64,000 bases of DNA from Synchiropus splendidus (lineage: Eukaryota > Chordata > Actinopteri > Syngnathiformes > Callionymidae): contig NC_071343.1 in the NCBI RefSeq assembly GCF_027744825.2, forward strand, positions 9,880,866-9,944,865, written 5' to 3'. Positions 12,801 to 25,300 of the stretch are shown here, in pieces. Position numbers and translations under genes: made by a program. A model generated the notes under the pieces. That model was not told where the DNA came from and searched no databases. It saw only the letters and a list, made by a program, of their open reading frames with translations. Numbering within the stretch: the first letter of the stretch is position 1; every line of letters begins with the position of its first letter.

Positions 12801-15559
12801 GACCATTGAGGTTTACAGACGTGATAAAGGAGGACTGACTTGTGGTGGCACTCCCTGACAGGAGAAGAAGAAAGATGATGGAACAACGGCAAGTCAGAGA
12901 GCGTCATAATTCTTTTTTTCGGAACCATAACGGAAACTGAGGAAAATGTGTTGTCTATAATCTGAACTCCCCAACTGAAGCAACACATTCTTTCCTACTG
13001 TGAAAAGAATGGCAAAAAACATTCCTATAACAAGTCTTTATCATTCGTTCCAAATGCCGTTCATGCATTAGCAAAAAAAATTAAAAAAATGAACAAGGAA
13101 ATTTCTGTGGGAGGAAATTTTCAGGGCATAAAGCAACCAGTCTTAAAAGTGGGGAATCCCATGAAACTGCTGGCTGTCTGGTTCACATAAAAAAACACTC
13201 ACAAAGAAGCTTTGAATGGGAAGTTGACCTCGCTTTTCCAGCCAACTTTCTTTATGTTTAGATCAAATATGACTCGATTTCATTCACATCTGCCACATTC
13301 TAATCACGTTCTTGGACGTAAACCTTTTTTTTTTTTTTTTCAATGCAGAGATGGGCAAATGTTTAGCAACTCTGGCTCCCTTTATTATTTTGCCACTTGA
13401 AAAACAGAAGGTGTCTGGCGGTCCCTTGAGACTGGTGGTGTCAGTCTCCCCCTGCTGGCGTCACCACTTGTGGTCAATGAAATGACGGTTGGTGCAGATG
13501 CCATCAGTGCTAATCTGGTTTGTGGAGTTTTATTTTCCTCCCTGATCAGATCAGCAGTGGTAGGTGAGTTCTTTTTTTGGGTGACCTCAATATACAGTTG
13601 TTCAAAGCGCTAAGAAGGGTAAAGGGTAAATGTCAGCTACTGCTAAACTACGGACGGAAAATGGCTAAGGAGGTCGTAGGCTGTGTGAGGGAATGGTGGA
13701 TGTTCTCGGGGAGGGGTCATGGTGAAGCACGTCATCCAGAAGGCGCATGAGTGCAACAGGTTAAGGAGATTGTTCGGGATTGGTGTCGGATAGCAGCAGG
13801 AGAAAACAGAGAGACCTGGCCTGGTTGCAGCTTGGCAAGCAGGAGGCTTGTGATACTCCCTTACTGGTCTGTGGAATGAAGTGTGTGGACTGGTAACTGT
13901 GCCTGTGTGTTCCGAGTGGGTTCCAAATGTCGCAAGGTCCTATGCCACACATTGGTCGCAGGACTCCTGGAATATTGCTGATACTTGGATGACCCACTCC
14001 AAACTTAAATGGAAGTGTTTGACTCATAAAACCCGCTCTTTCTTTGAGCCCACAAACACAAATGTTGATTCATGCACCGTCAGCAGTATGAGAGTTGCTC
14101 AGACTGTTGATGATGTGGGAGGATTGGAAAAGTGTGACTAAGCTCTGAAACGGTGCTGCAGCCATTAGAGAAGACAGATTTAAAAAATTTAATTTTCAGC
14201 AAAACTCTTGTAGATTTGTGGAGTGTGTTTTGATATATTTCATTTATTAGAAAACTTCATTGAAAGTCCATACCTCAAAAATAAAAGTCCCCTTTTGCTT
14301 ATGGAAAACAAAAAAACGTCAGCATATAGTAAGTCAGTTAAACTCTAGACTCCCCACGGGACCCTGTCCACTCGGGAAACAGTCTGCAGTAACTTCCAAG
14401 TAATAAGGTGAGTGCCAACGACACAATGCATCATCACCTCATAACAGTGTATTCCACCAACATACTACATGATACAACACAATAATGTAGATTACAAATG
14501 CCAAGTTGAGATATGTGAACTCTGCTGGCTGGAAAACTGCAGATTTACCGACAGCACCTACTCTCAATCCAGATTTGGTTGGTCTTCAGTGTGTAAAGGG
14601 AAAACGTTGCATCCAACTGTAAACATGGCAGAATCATTTTGTTAGATCTCTATCTACAGTATAATACCAGCAACAAGAGCATCTTTGGTTTTGAACTGGG
14701 TTACCTTGAATATTACACTGCCCCCAAACCTTGGTTTGGTGCGATCAGCAAAAAGATTTTCATCGACTTGAAGGAACAGAAATGAATATTTATGCTGCTG
14801 CAGACCACAGGCGTCCAGTCACTGCTGTTTGGATGCCAATGTCATAATGTTACAGTTTGTTAGTTAAATAAGTGCCCATATTGCCATCAACAATATTCAA
14901 ATTGAAGCATCATACCGAGGATTTTAACTGTCACGTCAGTGCAAACAGACGCCCTTTTGTGTCCTTCCACGGGAGGATGACGGCTGAGCGTCCTCACAAA
15001 CAAGACAATTGGATTGCAGGACGGATCACATGGTTTATGTTGAGAGCTGGGAAGGAGAAACTGCTGAGTGTTAGAGACTCAACATTTATAAGAAGTGAAT
15101 TGCTCTCACCGGGCTCCAGGACTTCAGAGCCGGATTTCAAAGGAGGCTAAAGTTGATGACGGCAAATTAAATGAGGAGGGGTTAGGGGGGGTTGCCAGAT
15201 GTGGAAACCTCAGTCAGCAGTTCTAGACAATAAAAACATTGTTTGGAATCAGGGCAGGATGCAACTGAAGTTCATTTCCAAATCAAAATCTGTGGAGGAG
15301 TTCGCCGTGTGCTTTGTTGGTTCGGAGCAACAGACGTTGACAAAACTGTGAATGGTATCCACCAGGGAGTTTCCAAAATGTCTGGAAACATTCTCTTTAT
15401 TTGTGGTGTTGGCCACAAGGGCTCACTAGAAGTTGCAGACTAGTTTTCTCTCACATGAGTCACAGTCAGAGTCGTCATATGGTGAGACAACAATGGCAAA
15501 TTTGGTTAAGGCAACTGGAGAAAGTGCAATCCATGGGAGATGTTGTTGTTGCCATACGA
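9871..15559. other. Intergenic DNA, no gene seen
   Basis: No recognisable coding exon. A 72-codon open block at 11704-11922 (ending in a 36-codon ATG-initiated frame) is listed as a finding because it looks coding-like but matches no family I know. The rest is A/T-rich to balanced sequence with short poly-T and poly-A tracts. Confidence 0.5.
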
Positions 15560-15795
15560 GCTCACTGTTGGAGGAGGCAACACCCCGGTCTGGTCACTGG
15601 TCCAATAAAGGGCCCACACAGACATCCATGCACACACACTCATGCCTACGGACAATTTAGTCATCAATCATCATCTCTGTGGGAGGAAACCAGAGTGTGT
15701 GCAGGGATCCAAGCACAGGGATAAAAGAGAACCCAGGAGGAAGCTGAATCAATCCAATGTCCTTCGAGCTGTGAGGTTACAGCACGAACCACTAA
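15560..15795 (+). repeat. Interspersed repeat fragment (LINE/SINE-type tail)
   Basis: Contains landmarks of a repeat common in teleost genomes: ACTCATGCCTACGGACAATTT, GTGGGAGGAAACCAGAG, AACCCAGGA and CCTTCGAGCTGTGAGG followed by a CACTAACC ending. A related piece with GACTGTGGGAGGAAACCGGA is at about 42615-42690. Order and wording support repeat identity. The precise family is not assigned. Confidence 0.55.
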
Positions 15796-17158
15796 CCAGA
15801 AACAAAGTGCGAATGTTAAATGCTGCAAGCAGATTCCTCAAGACACTGTCTGTTGTTTTACTGCCGTCGCCTACATCACAGGCGGTTTGGATTTAATTTG
15901 CATTTGGTTTCTTTTACAACATAAAAATTCACGACTGGAAGAAGAAATAGTTCATATCCTGCCGAGATTTTGTTCCAAATCCATCCATTCATTATTGAAG
16001 CCCATAAAGCTGCCTCTGAACGTCTTGTACAATTCAAATTGAATAAGATATTGAGGAAAGTAGAAATCACAAGTGGACAAATTATAGTTATTATTCATTG
16101 CATTCCGTTTGAACCTGGATTGTTTCATCGTGGTAGTCGACAACATGCGTCATGGAGCAGTTGGGGAGTCGGGAGATAAGAGGAGTTCTTATTGATATTT
16201 CAAAATGAGAGAAGCAGGAGTTTATTTTTTTCTTCTTTCATCTTGATGTTGAAGTGCACAGAGTAAACATGAACACGTTTTCATGGATGGAGGTCATAGT
16301 ACTTATACAGTACTGATGCTGCACCTTATCACACTGGCAAAGTTAAACAACATTGTTTTGTGGTACTGAGATGTGTGGGGTGGTGGGATATGATATAAAA
16401 TGATTCTAAATTCAGAAGCCTGTAGCATACTTGTTACAACTCACCTGTGGACATGAGCTGGATTCTATTTCTTTTTTTCATGGTGAATTGTTTAGTATTA
16501 CCAGTCAGAGAAACCATCAGTGACAAAGCCTCGAAAGCCTTCAGGTACCGAAACTTGGTGCCCAATGACGGAGCAACGTTTGATTCTCCTGAGACAGTTT
16601 GGTCGGTGCCATAAAGAAAAAAAAAGTACTAGCTAGCCTACTATCATCAAAGCATTCATGAGTAAATGTTTATTTTCCCTGCAGCACATCCTGGTCGAGA
16701 ACGACCCACCACGTGGCCACTCTGCTGTTGGATCAAAGCAAATGATCCAGTCCATTCTTCTGTGAATCCTCTGTATCTTTCTCTTTTTCCCATGGCAATC
16801 CATTGTCAATGACACACTCCCTTGTTTACAACAGCCATGTGCGAGATGCCGCTCTGAAACGTGTGTCGCAGGCTGTGTGGGAAATTGTTTTATTTTTACA
16901 GCATTAAAACAAAAAATATATATATCTTTTATCTTGACGTATTTGAAAACGCACCAGGGAGCCACTAGGGGTGGGCTACAGTCTAGAGCCACGGGTTGTC
17001 GACCCCTGACCTAGTGGACGGTTGACCGTCATATGGAAATCTGTAAAAGAGCTCATTGTCCAAGATGCAAGGAGGTTGTAACTTTTGGAGCGTTCGCTAA
17101 ATCAATGTTTTGAGCGTCGCTGTATCCCGTCTCATGTTTTGTTTTCACTTTGGGACCC
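15796..17158. other. Intergenic DNA upstream of mlph
   Basis: No gene. Near 16984-17011, GGGTTGTCGACCCCTGACC resembles the end of a hAT-type element (CAGGGGTC reversed). No other feature stands out. Confidence 0.45.
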
Positions 17159-17159
17159 T

Positions 17160-17410
17160 GCACTCCACTCTTGACCACCCGCATGTGAAATCCAGCACAT
17201 GTGATTTGAAGCTGAACTTACTGCGAACCTCATGACCACTGCAGACCTGGACTCTGTCCAGCTCCTAATATCTGACACCAGAGAGGGAAATTTCACGTTT
17301 ATTGTCTTGTTTTTGTCACCGCTTGGATTGTTTACATCAGGGAGTCAAGTGCCGGAGAAGGAGAGGGGTCAGTTGCTGCTGCGTCTAACTTGTTAACTGG
17401 ACATGTGACC
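17160..17410 (+). promoter_or_regulatory. mlph: Putative mlph promoter with MITF-type E-boxes
   Basis: Three copies of CATGTGA (TCACATG on the other strand), the core bound by the pigment-cell bHLH-ZIP factors MITF/TFEC, lie at 17182-17188, 17198-17204 and 17402-17408. The middle one sits inside the palindrome CACATGTG. They flank or overlap the start of a likely 5' untranslated exon of melanophilin, a melanosome transport gene. No TATA box is evident. The motifs are seen directly; promoter function is inferred. Confidence 0.45.
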
Positions 17411-17489
17411 GGGGCTTCTGGCTGCTGGTTAGTGTCAGTCCACGTCTCTCCAGACAAATCGCTCTCCTCCAGCCGAAGAGTTCAACAAG
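17340..17489 (+). other. mlph: Likely mlph 5' untranslated exon
   Basis: A GC-richer non-coding block ends with the consensus splice donor CAAG|GTACGG at 17489/17490. The coding exon begins downstream after a good acceptor (GTGACCACAG at 19155-19164), leaving a short 5' leader before the ATG at 19214. This gives a 1.7-kb intron in the 5' UTR. The 5' limit is arbitrary because no transcription start is visible. Confidence 0.4.
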
Positions 17490-18206
17490 GTACGGCTCCA
17501 TCTGTTACAAATGCATGTGTGATGCTTGCTGTCTTTCTGATCATATTTCATTCTAGAATGTAACATTCTCACTCTGTTATTATTTGTATGTTTCCCATGT
17601 ACATGCATGATCCACCAATATGTTTACAATGTGTGTTATTTTATATTTCATATCTAATTTAGTCAAGAACAGATGCAATGGATAGAAATACATACGTGAA
17701 TTGAAATATTGATATTCATAACTAACCAAACAGCTGAAGCAAAGAATGCATTCAGAAATAAACTAGTAAATTAAAATGACATTTGGAATGGATTGTGAAA
17801 GAATGAAAATTTTAAAATAGCCAAAATAGAATACACTGAAACATAAAGTCAAACAAGTTGTGTTATGTCATTATTAAATTATGAATTCAACATTTTCTTT
17901 TACATCATATAAATAAGGCCAAATAAAACCAATTATTGTGTTTGTTTATGTAACATATATATATGTTACATTTTCAATAAATACAATAATAACTGGATAT
18001 AAATAATGAGTATATTAAGTTAAAAGAAAAAAAAGGGTCATATTTAATACAACAGACGAAAGAGATGTGAGCAAATGTGGTGGTTATTAACTTCTGAGTT
18101 GGTCTCGTGTACTTATTTTCACCACTTAAGGTCTTTCCTGAGTCACTGCAAAACAAGATAATGATGTTAGGTCCTGCAGCATTCCATCACTTCTCACTGA
18201 CCGTGT

Positions 18207-18210
<4 letters not shown>

Positions 18211-18253
<43 letters not shown>
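18211..18253 (+). repeat. (GT)n microsatellite
   Basis: About 43 bp of uninterrupted GT dinucleotide repeat. Confidence 0.95.
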
Positions 18254-18254
<1 letters not shown>

Positions 18255-18693
18255 AATCATCCGTTCACTTCATAATCCAGCTCACTGTTAAAAAAAAATG
18301 TGAGCATGTGAGATTTTTTTGGCTGAAAAGTCCGCAGTGTGGAGTCGGAATCTCACAGGGTTCGATCTCTAACCAGAGATGTTCTGACTCTGCCTCTTGA
18401 AGACTCTGACCTGACCTGACCTGATCATAATTGCAGCTCAGTGTGTTTTGCAGATTTGTTTTGACATTTTCAAAGTAAAAAAAAAATAATAATAAATCTA
18501 CCCGCAAACAGAGTATTTGACTTTGTAAAATACAGTCTGAAGTGCACCACTGGATACATATTATTTGTCCTTACCATTGTTTAAATTGTAAAATTATGAA
18601 AATGTATTACAAAAAAATTAAATTGCTTTTAACGTGAATTAAACATTTCATAAAATCACATTTTCAAATATTGAAAATTCATTTAAGAAATAA

Positions 18694-18780
<87 letters not shown>
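18694..18780 (+). repeat. Compound (CT)n(AT)n microsatellite
   Basis: About 45 bp of CT repeat with one TTT interruption, joined to about 43 bp of AT repeat. The open frame across it is a repeat artefact (Glu-Arg and Ile-Tyr runs). Confidence 0.95.
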
Positions 18781-18783
<3 letters not shown>

Positions 18784-19213
18784 CAAATCATGCAGAACAA
18801 ATGACCACACTCTTACATTTGGTTTTCTACTTTGACTTTGATTTATTTGCAACTGGACAAGACCATCAAAGGACGACATGTGACCGAGGCCACGTAAAAT
18901 TTTGGATTTTGGTCATGTAACACTTTTCAATGCTTCATGTTGTGTAACATAGGCAGACATACCAGTGAGTCTTTGTGTGATGATGAGGTCTCCCCCTTAG
19001 AGTTCAAAGTTCAGTTAAACCTCACAGAGAAGACTTCCTATCTGAGCATGAAAATCAATTCCCCTCCAAGTCACACATCGGCACAGTGACTTCTCTCCAC
19101 AGCAGAATCGATTCTCAGCAAAACAAGTGTGGCGACTCTCGTGACCTGGTGTCTGTGACCACAGGTTCGTCCAGACTTGCTGCTCGCTTCTCCCGTCTTG
19201 TCTTTCATCGATC

Positions 19214-19338
19214 ATGCCTGGAGCCACACCAGGGCCGAAGCTGGATCTGTCCAAGTTGACGGACGACGAGGCCAAACATGTGTGGGAGGTGGTTCAGCGA
19301 GACTTTGACTTGAGGAAGAAGGAAGAGGACAGACTTGG
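19214..19338 (+). CDS. mlph: mlph coding exon 1: start and SHD1 Rab27-binding helix
   Basis: The ATG is followed by a short Pro/Gly leader and then [31 protein letters not shown], which aligns closely with the human SHD1 helix that contacts Rab27a. The start is five residues longer than in human. The donor is TTGG|GTGAG, leaving phase 2. No other in-frame ATG lies nearby, and the acceptor at 19164 places the ATG 49 nt into the exon. Confidence 0.93.
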
Positions 19339-22300
19339 GTGAGAAACAAATTAACCTTACGCCAGTAAAACCTCATTCTCGCAGCAATCCTTGCACCTTT
19401 TTGGATCCAAACTTAGTGAAGGTTTTATCAATGTCTATGGTTTCTTAAGTCCACGTTCAGTCCATTTGCAATGGTTCATGCTCCATCTTTCACGATTAGA
19501 GAATGAGCCTTGTTGCTTCAGAGTTTCAAAAAGTCGTCATTCTTACTTAAACTAACTGAGGAATAAATAAACAAGCAAGCTAAAGGAAATCATCATCATC
19601 ATCATCCATCTGTGTTGTTTCGGCAAATACCGTAGACAGCACGATCCATCGATGTAAGACGGCGGTGATTGGAGTTAGGATTAAGCCACAGGATGGTGGT
19701 CGCTTCATGTCACTTGGTACATGTCCAACACATCCTCACTCCCATGGTGTGTATATCAACGCTGGGAAAGTGGGGTTTTGCGTCCCATGCTGACGCCGAA
19801 GGCACCCTTCAGCAATTGGTGGGGTAATGTCTATTGCCATTTTCCTCCACCGTGACTGTAACGCCCAGCTGTTTGACAGGCTTTGAGTAGCACGTTGCCA
19901 AGTATGGTACTATAAGTAACGTCCAATACAGGACAGCGGATATGTCGTGCAATTTTGTGTTCAATTGAAAACCTCATGAGTCAACATGCAACGCTGAAGG
20001 CGTCAGTATAGGACGCAAAAGTCCATTGTCAGTATATTACACCATGGGAGTGAGGATGGGTTGACATGTCACTTGCGCTTCACTCACTTTAACACTCACT
20101 AACAAGTACCCATGGTCACATGAGGCGCTATATACTGTCCACCAAGTTGCAACTTTAACAAAGCAGCGATGAGAGTCAATATGGCGCAAAAGGTCCACTT
20201 GACAAACATCAGTATGTGACACCCGAGGAGAGACAACATGTGGAAGCCCTCGTGGTCATTTCAGTGAAGACGTCTAAGTTTGAAAAGACACGTTTTTCTC
20301 TCAACCTTTGATGTTTATTCCGCTCTCATTACAGTGGGAGTGAATGACTTGCTTGATTTGTTATTTATTTTACAAAGCACTCTGTGGAGTCACAATACTA
20401 ATTTGTGTTTTTATCACTACATTTGTGAAAGACAAAGTGTTGACAAGCTGCAGTGAGTCTACAGTTGGATCCGGTCCTTGAATCATTTGTTTGGTTCAGA
20501 GACCTGTTTCGCTGGCCAACAGATGATTCAGTCATTTGCTCAATAACTCGCTGCCTTACTGCTCACATGTCCCTCAGCTACAGCCACTGATGTAGAGATC
20601 AACCAGCGGAAGGAGGCTCACAAAGGGGGGCTGGGGAGATTTCCGCTGCCCTTTGGCAAGGCGCGTCAGCTCCTCAAGGGTTGTTAAGGAAAATCCTCCA
20701 GGAGGCCATAAACCATGATTTATGTCCGATGTGTTTGTATGATGAACTTAGAGTTGGGACGGCATTTAGTGTAAATACAGGTTTTTTTTAATGTGTTAAA
20801 TGAAGGTCATGATCGTGACTAGGATGATGAGGTTTATTCCTCGTTCAAAGCTCATGAGAAGCGCTGAGACGGATTTGTGCTGTTGAGCTTTTGCAAAACA
20901 CATTTGTCTTTTGAATTGAAGGACACTGTGGACGGGTTCAGATCTGGTGGATGGTTTAGCACGGCTGCATTTGCCAACATTTTTTTTTTTTTTTACTTTG
21001 TGAGGTCGAGACCGATGTCAGTGCGGATGCTAGTCCACCAGTTGGTGATCAAGAAAATAATCCTTCAGCTAGACGGTCCTCTCAATGAGGAAACAGCAAC
21101 TCAACAACATACCCTCCTAATGTTGAGAGCATAAATCCACAAGAGTGAGTGCAGTCAAGAAGAGTTGTGTGTCGACCGTCACTCTTTTCTGTCTGCGAAC
21201 CACAGCACTTGTCTTGATAAGGACAGCACTCAGCAACTCAGTCTTGTCTGGATTTAGTTTAGAAAAATGTTGAAGAGCTTCGCTCATATTGGTGTGGTCG
21301 AATGCTTGTTAACTGTGAGTGAAGATAGGAATGGAGTTTCAGTGCCTTGGTTCTCCCCATTTGGAATTTAAAAAAAAAAAATAGAAGGGTGTTTTTGCAT
21401 CTTAATCTGTGGGCAGATTGAGATTCTGAGCACACAAGAGGAATTTTCATTCTTTTGGAAAGAAAAAAAAAGTCAATTTAACAATCAGAAACCTACTTTC
21501 CTCCTTGGTACATTTCACTACACGAATTGTGCTGTGCATAATGTCTTGTTGGCTTTTTCCTGTCATGATTTGTTCAGGTGAACAGACCAAAGTGGTAAAT
21601 TGCAGCTGGCTCATAGAGGATTCAAACAGACAAGGTTACATTGAACAATTTTAATAAACAAACAAGCAAATAACAGGGCACAGACAGGAAACAAGAAACT
21701 AAAGACGTCGCCACCAAAACGCGGAGCAAGGGAAACGCTCAAGGTTGGGGAAAAACCAGAAACAGGAAAGAGGTGAATTACTATCAAGCCAATTCACAGG
21801 GACAACCAAAACCGCACTCGGATAAACACGAGGCCCAAACAATGAAAAACGCTCGGTGATGGAAAGCTCAAACACACACGCAAGGAAGAAAAAGCCAACA
21901 AGACAACAAAATGCGAGTAAAAAACTCTCACACAAAGCAACAACGCTGTTATAAAGAGATAGAAAATGAACTTGAAGAAAACTGAGGAAGAAGAAGAAAA
22001 GGCACGCACAAATCGAAAGTTTGCTAAGAACGTTTAAGAACTAGATCTCAAGGGGAACTTTACCAGAGGACGCGGAGCAGCCACCTGGCAGCACAGACTG
22101 GAACCCAGGTGTAGAAATCAGTGGAGTCTGATCAGCGGAATGGGATCCAGCTGCGCTGCTGTGAAGCTGAAGAAAGAGAAGGAAATGACACAGGAAATAA
22201 CAAGAGAAACGAAACATGGCATTTCTGCTAGCTCAACTTGCGAGAAAACGATCAAACACATCATACTGGACCACATACCGGTTGTTTTGGTTTGCCGGCT

Positions 22301-25300
22301 GACTTCAATAGTTTGCTTTATTTTCTTTAGCGTTTGGGTGAAATCTGTGCCACGCCATTAGTGGTGAAGTATGCCGCCAATGCTACTTTATGTTCCATTA
22401 TAGACCTTTCCCTCACAGAATACACAAGCGCTAACAAAAAACTGGTTCAGATCAGAGAGAGAAACTGGAGGGGTTGAACATACTGATCCACTTGTATGCA
22501 TTTTTGGCACACATGTCGAGCGGGTCTGAAAAGAAAACCCGGGCGCCTTCTTGGAGTGCAGCATAGACGCGCATAAAACGTCATTTAGTGAGCTTGTAAG
22601 AAATTTTGTGTGGGGCAGTAAAAGTTTTCCCCTTACGCAAAATGTCTTTCTACATACTCAAATCAAACTGCTGCTGAGGATTGTGACACAAACACCAGAT
22701 TAAGAGACCGGCAAAGCTAGAGGAACGCTATAAATGATGGTCCTGAGTTGCTGTTTTCAAAGGAGGTGGCACTGATGTTGTTAAAGCTCCTTGAAAGCCT
22801 TTCGATTCTTATTCTCTCTGTGGTCATATCTTATATTAACGTCTTTCTTTAGAGGTTTGCAGCAGAGTTCCACATACCGACGAGGCCCCACAGGCTTTAT
22901 TTTGTCCATATGTGTGCCAGATTTTGTTGCAATAATAGCTTCTTCAAAGGGGAAATGAGGAGCTTGGACTGAGGCCGCTCGCTTATCCAGACCTTTGAAC
23001 ATGATGTCACTGTAGGATGGCTTTGTTTGGATATTTGGAACTTATCCCTTGAAGTGAGTGAAAGAAGAACTTTCCTATGGGTCATGTCTGGACTATTGAA
23101 CGTGAACATGACAGCTGCTTTAACTGACATGCAACCAAACCCCAAACTTGTTTTGCAGCTTATATAGAGTTAATCTGAGCTAGTTTCTCAGTCACAGCCC
23201 CATCGTCATGACGATCTTCTGGTCATAATGTTTCTGTTCAATGAGCAAAGACCCAATTGGTCTGTAGCCGAGAATATTGAAACAATCTCGACAAGTGTTC
23301 TTTAAGGACCAAAATTACAATCAGGGTTAGTCAAGAGAACACTGTCATTGGCAGCCGTCGAAGACCTTGAAGTCATTTGTTGTCATGGCTGCCATTATCG
23401 CTCACAGCTGGAAATACACAACTTTCAAACAACAATCCCACATCTGCCTTTTATTCTGAAACTCTTTGTTCCACTTCCCCACCCTGACCCCGCGTGATGT
23501 TTCTCACAATAAAAAAAACAGATTTCTTCTCTAAATACGGCTCAGCTGGGACGTTCTGAGCGACGACAGATGGGATTCAGGTTATTCTGGGATGTAGTGA
23601 GATCAATCGGTCACATGGTTTCGCACAGTCCTTGCATAAGAGTTGTGTTCTCAGCAGATTGTGATCAGATCGTGATGATGTTATACCTGATCAGGACAAT
23701 GATTCACTTGGGTGAATCGCTGTCAGCGCTGCCAACTTTGTTCAAAGTTGAAAAAATAAAATAAAACAGTGAAAATACTCTCCAAATGGATCAATTCTGT
23801 TTCTCTTTCTTCTCACGAAGTGTTTAGCAAAAGTGGCTGACTTTACAGAAACAAAAGATCTCTGCAGCAAATGTGTTGGACGGAAACCACCTGATGTTCC
23901 AGTGTGCTGTTCAAAGACCAAAGTGTTTTGGCACCGAGGTCCTCTTAGAGATACTCGCAACCCTGAGGCCTGCACCTGATCTGGTCTGGCCCACCCGGAA
24001 CCCACATCCCAGTGGCTTGAGTTGAGGTAGACCTTTGTTTCACGACACAACTGATGACACGTCATGATGCAGGGTCCTGATGTTCAGAGCCCAGTAGGTG
24101 GCACTGTGGGTTGAAAAACAATGCAAACTTTCTTTAAGACATTATAAAACGGAGATGATAAATGGGGGCCCTGGTTCATGATGCTTAGCCCATCACTAGC
24201 TCCAGTTCTTATTAACTTGTGCTTGAGTTGTACTTACTTACTTTAGTCGTCGTACTGTTTACGTGGTCCCTTCATAGTTCTTCTCCACCGTGACAACTTT
24301 TTCGATACCTGAGTTGACGATTATTACAAGTCTGGGCTGCAGCATTACAGACAGGGACAGGCTGGAGAAGAGAGCCAGCTCAGTCCTGGACTTCTCTCTA
24401 GACTCGGTGCAGGAGCCTGGAGACAGGAGGACTGTGGCCGAGCTCATATCCATGATGACCAACCTGTCTCACCCCCTCTACAGGACACACTGACAGCACT
24501 GGGCAGCGCCTTCAGTGTCCGGCTGATCCACTATCTTGCACGTTTCAATGTTCCTTTCTGTCCACTTAGACTTAGACAGACTTTCTTTATTGTCATTGCA
24601 CAAAAACATATCATATATTCAGGTTATTCTGGGATGAAGTGAGATCAATCGGTCACATGGTTTCGCACAGTCCTTGCATAAGAGTTCTCAGCTTATCTTT
24701 ACTATATTTTATTTATTTTGTTGATATTTGTTCATATCTTATGGGTACTTATTTATTAGTTATGATTATTATTTATTAGTCTTGTGTTGTTTGATATCTT
24801 GTGACTTCACTTTTTTTTGCCAATGCTTTGTGGACGTCTTTGGTGTTTGTTGTGTATCTTTAATATCTTTGATCATATCATATATCATATATCATATATC
24901 ATATCATATCTTCTTTTTCTTTCGGCTTCTCCCTTCAGTGGTGGCCACAGTGGATCATCTTCTTCCATCTCACCCTGTCCTCTGCTTCCTCTTCTCTCCT
25001 ACAAACCTACAAATCTCATGTCCTCCTTCACCACCTCCATAACTCTCCTCTTTGTCCTTCCTCTCCACCTTCTGCCTGGCAGTTCCAACCTCAACACCTT
25101 CCTACCAATGTACTGGCTCTCTCTCTCCTCTGTAGATGTCCATACCATCTCCATCTAGCCTCTCTGACTTTGTCTCCTAAACACCTGACACGTGCTGTCC
25201 CTCTGATCTACTGCTTCCTGATCCTATCCATCCTGCTCTCACTCCCAGAGAGAAGCTCAGCATCTTCATCTCTGCTACCTCCAGCTCTGCCTCCTGTCTT

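Larger units (their letters stand above)
17490..19164 (+). other. mlph: Putative mlph 5' UTR intron with microsatellites
   Basis: AT-rich. It holds a (GT)n repeat at 18211-18253 and a compound (CT)n(AT)n repeat at 18694-18780. No coding block is seen. Confidence 0.4.
23575..24692 (+). repeat. Short direct duplication, two copies about 1 kb apart
   Basis: Copy 1 (23575-23655) and copy 2 (24617-24692) share ATTCAGGTTATTCTGGGATG, then GATCAATCGGTCACATGG and CACAGTCCTTGCATAAGAG. They differ by one substitution (GTAGTG versus GAAGTG) and one 5-base gap. The stretch between them carries a diverged MITE and a LINE fragment. Near identity implies a recent event. Confidence 0.85.
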
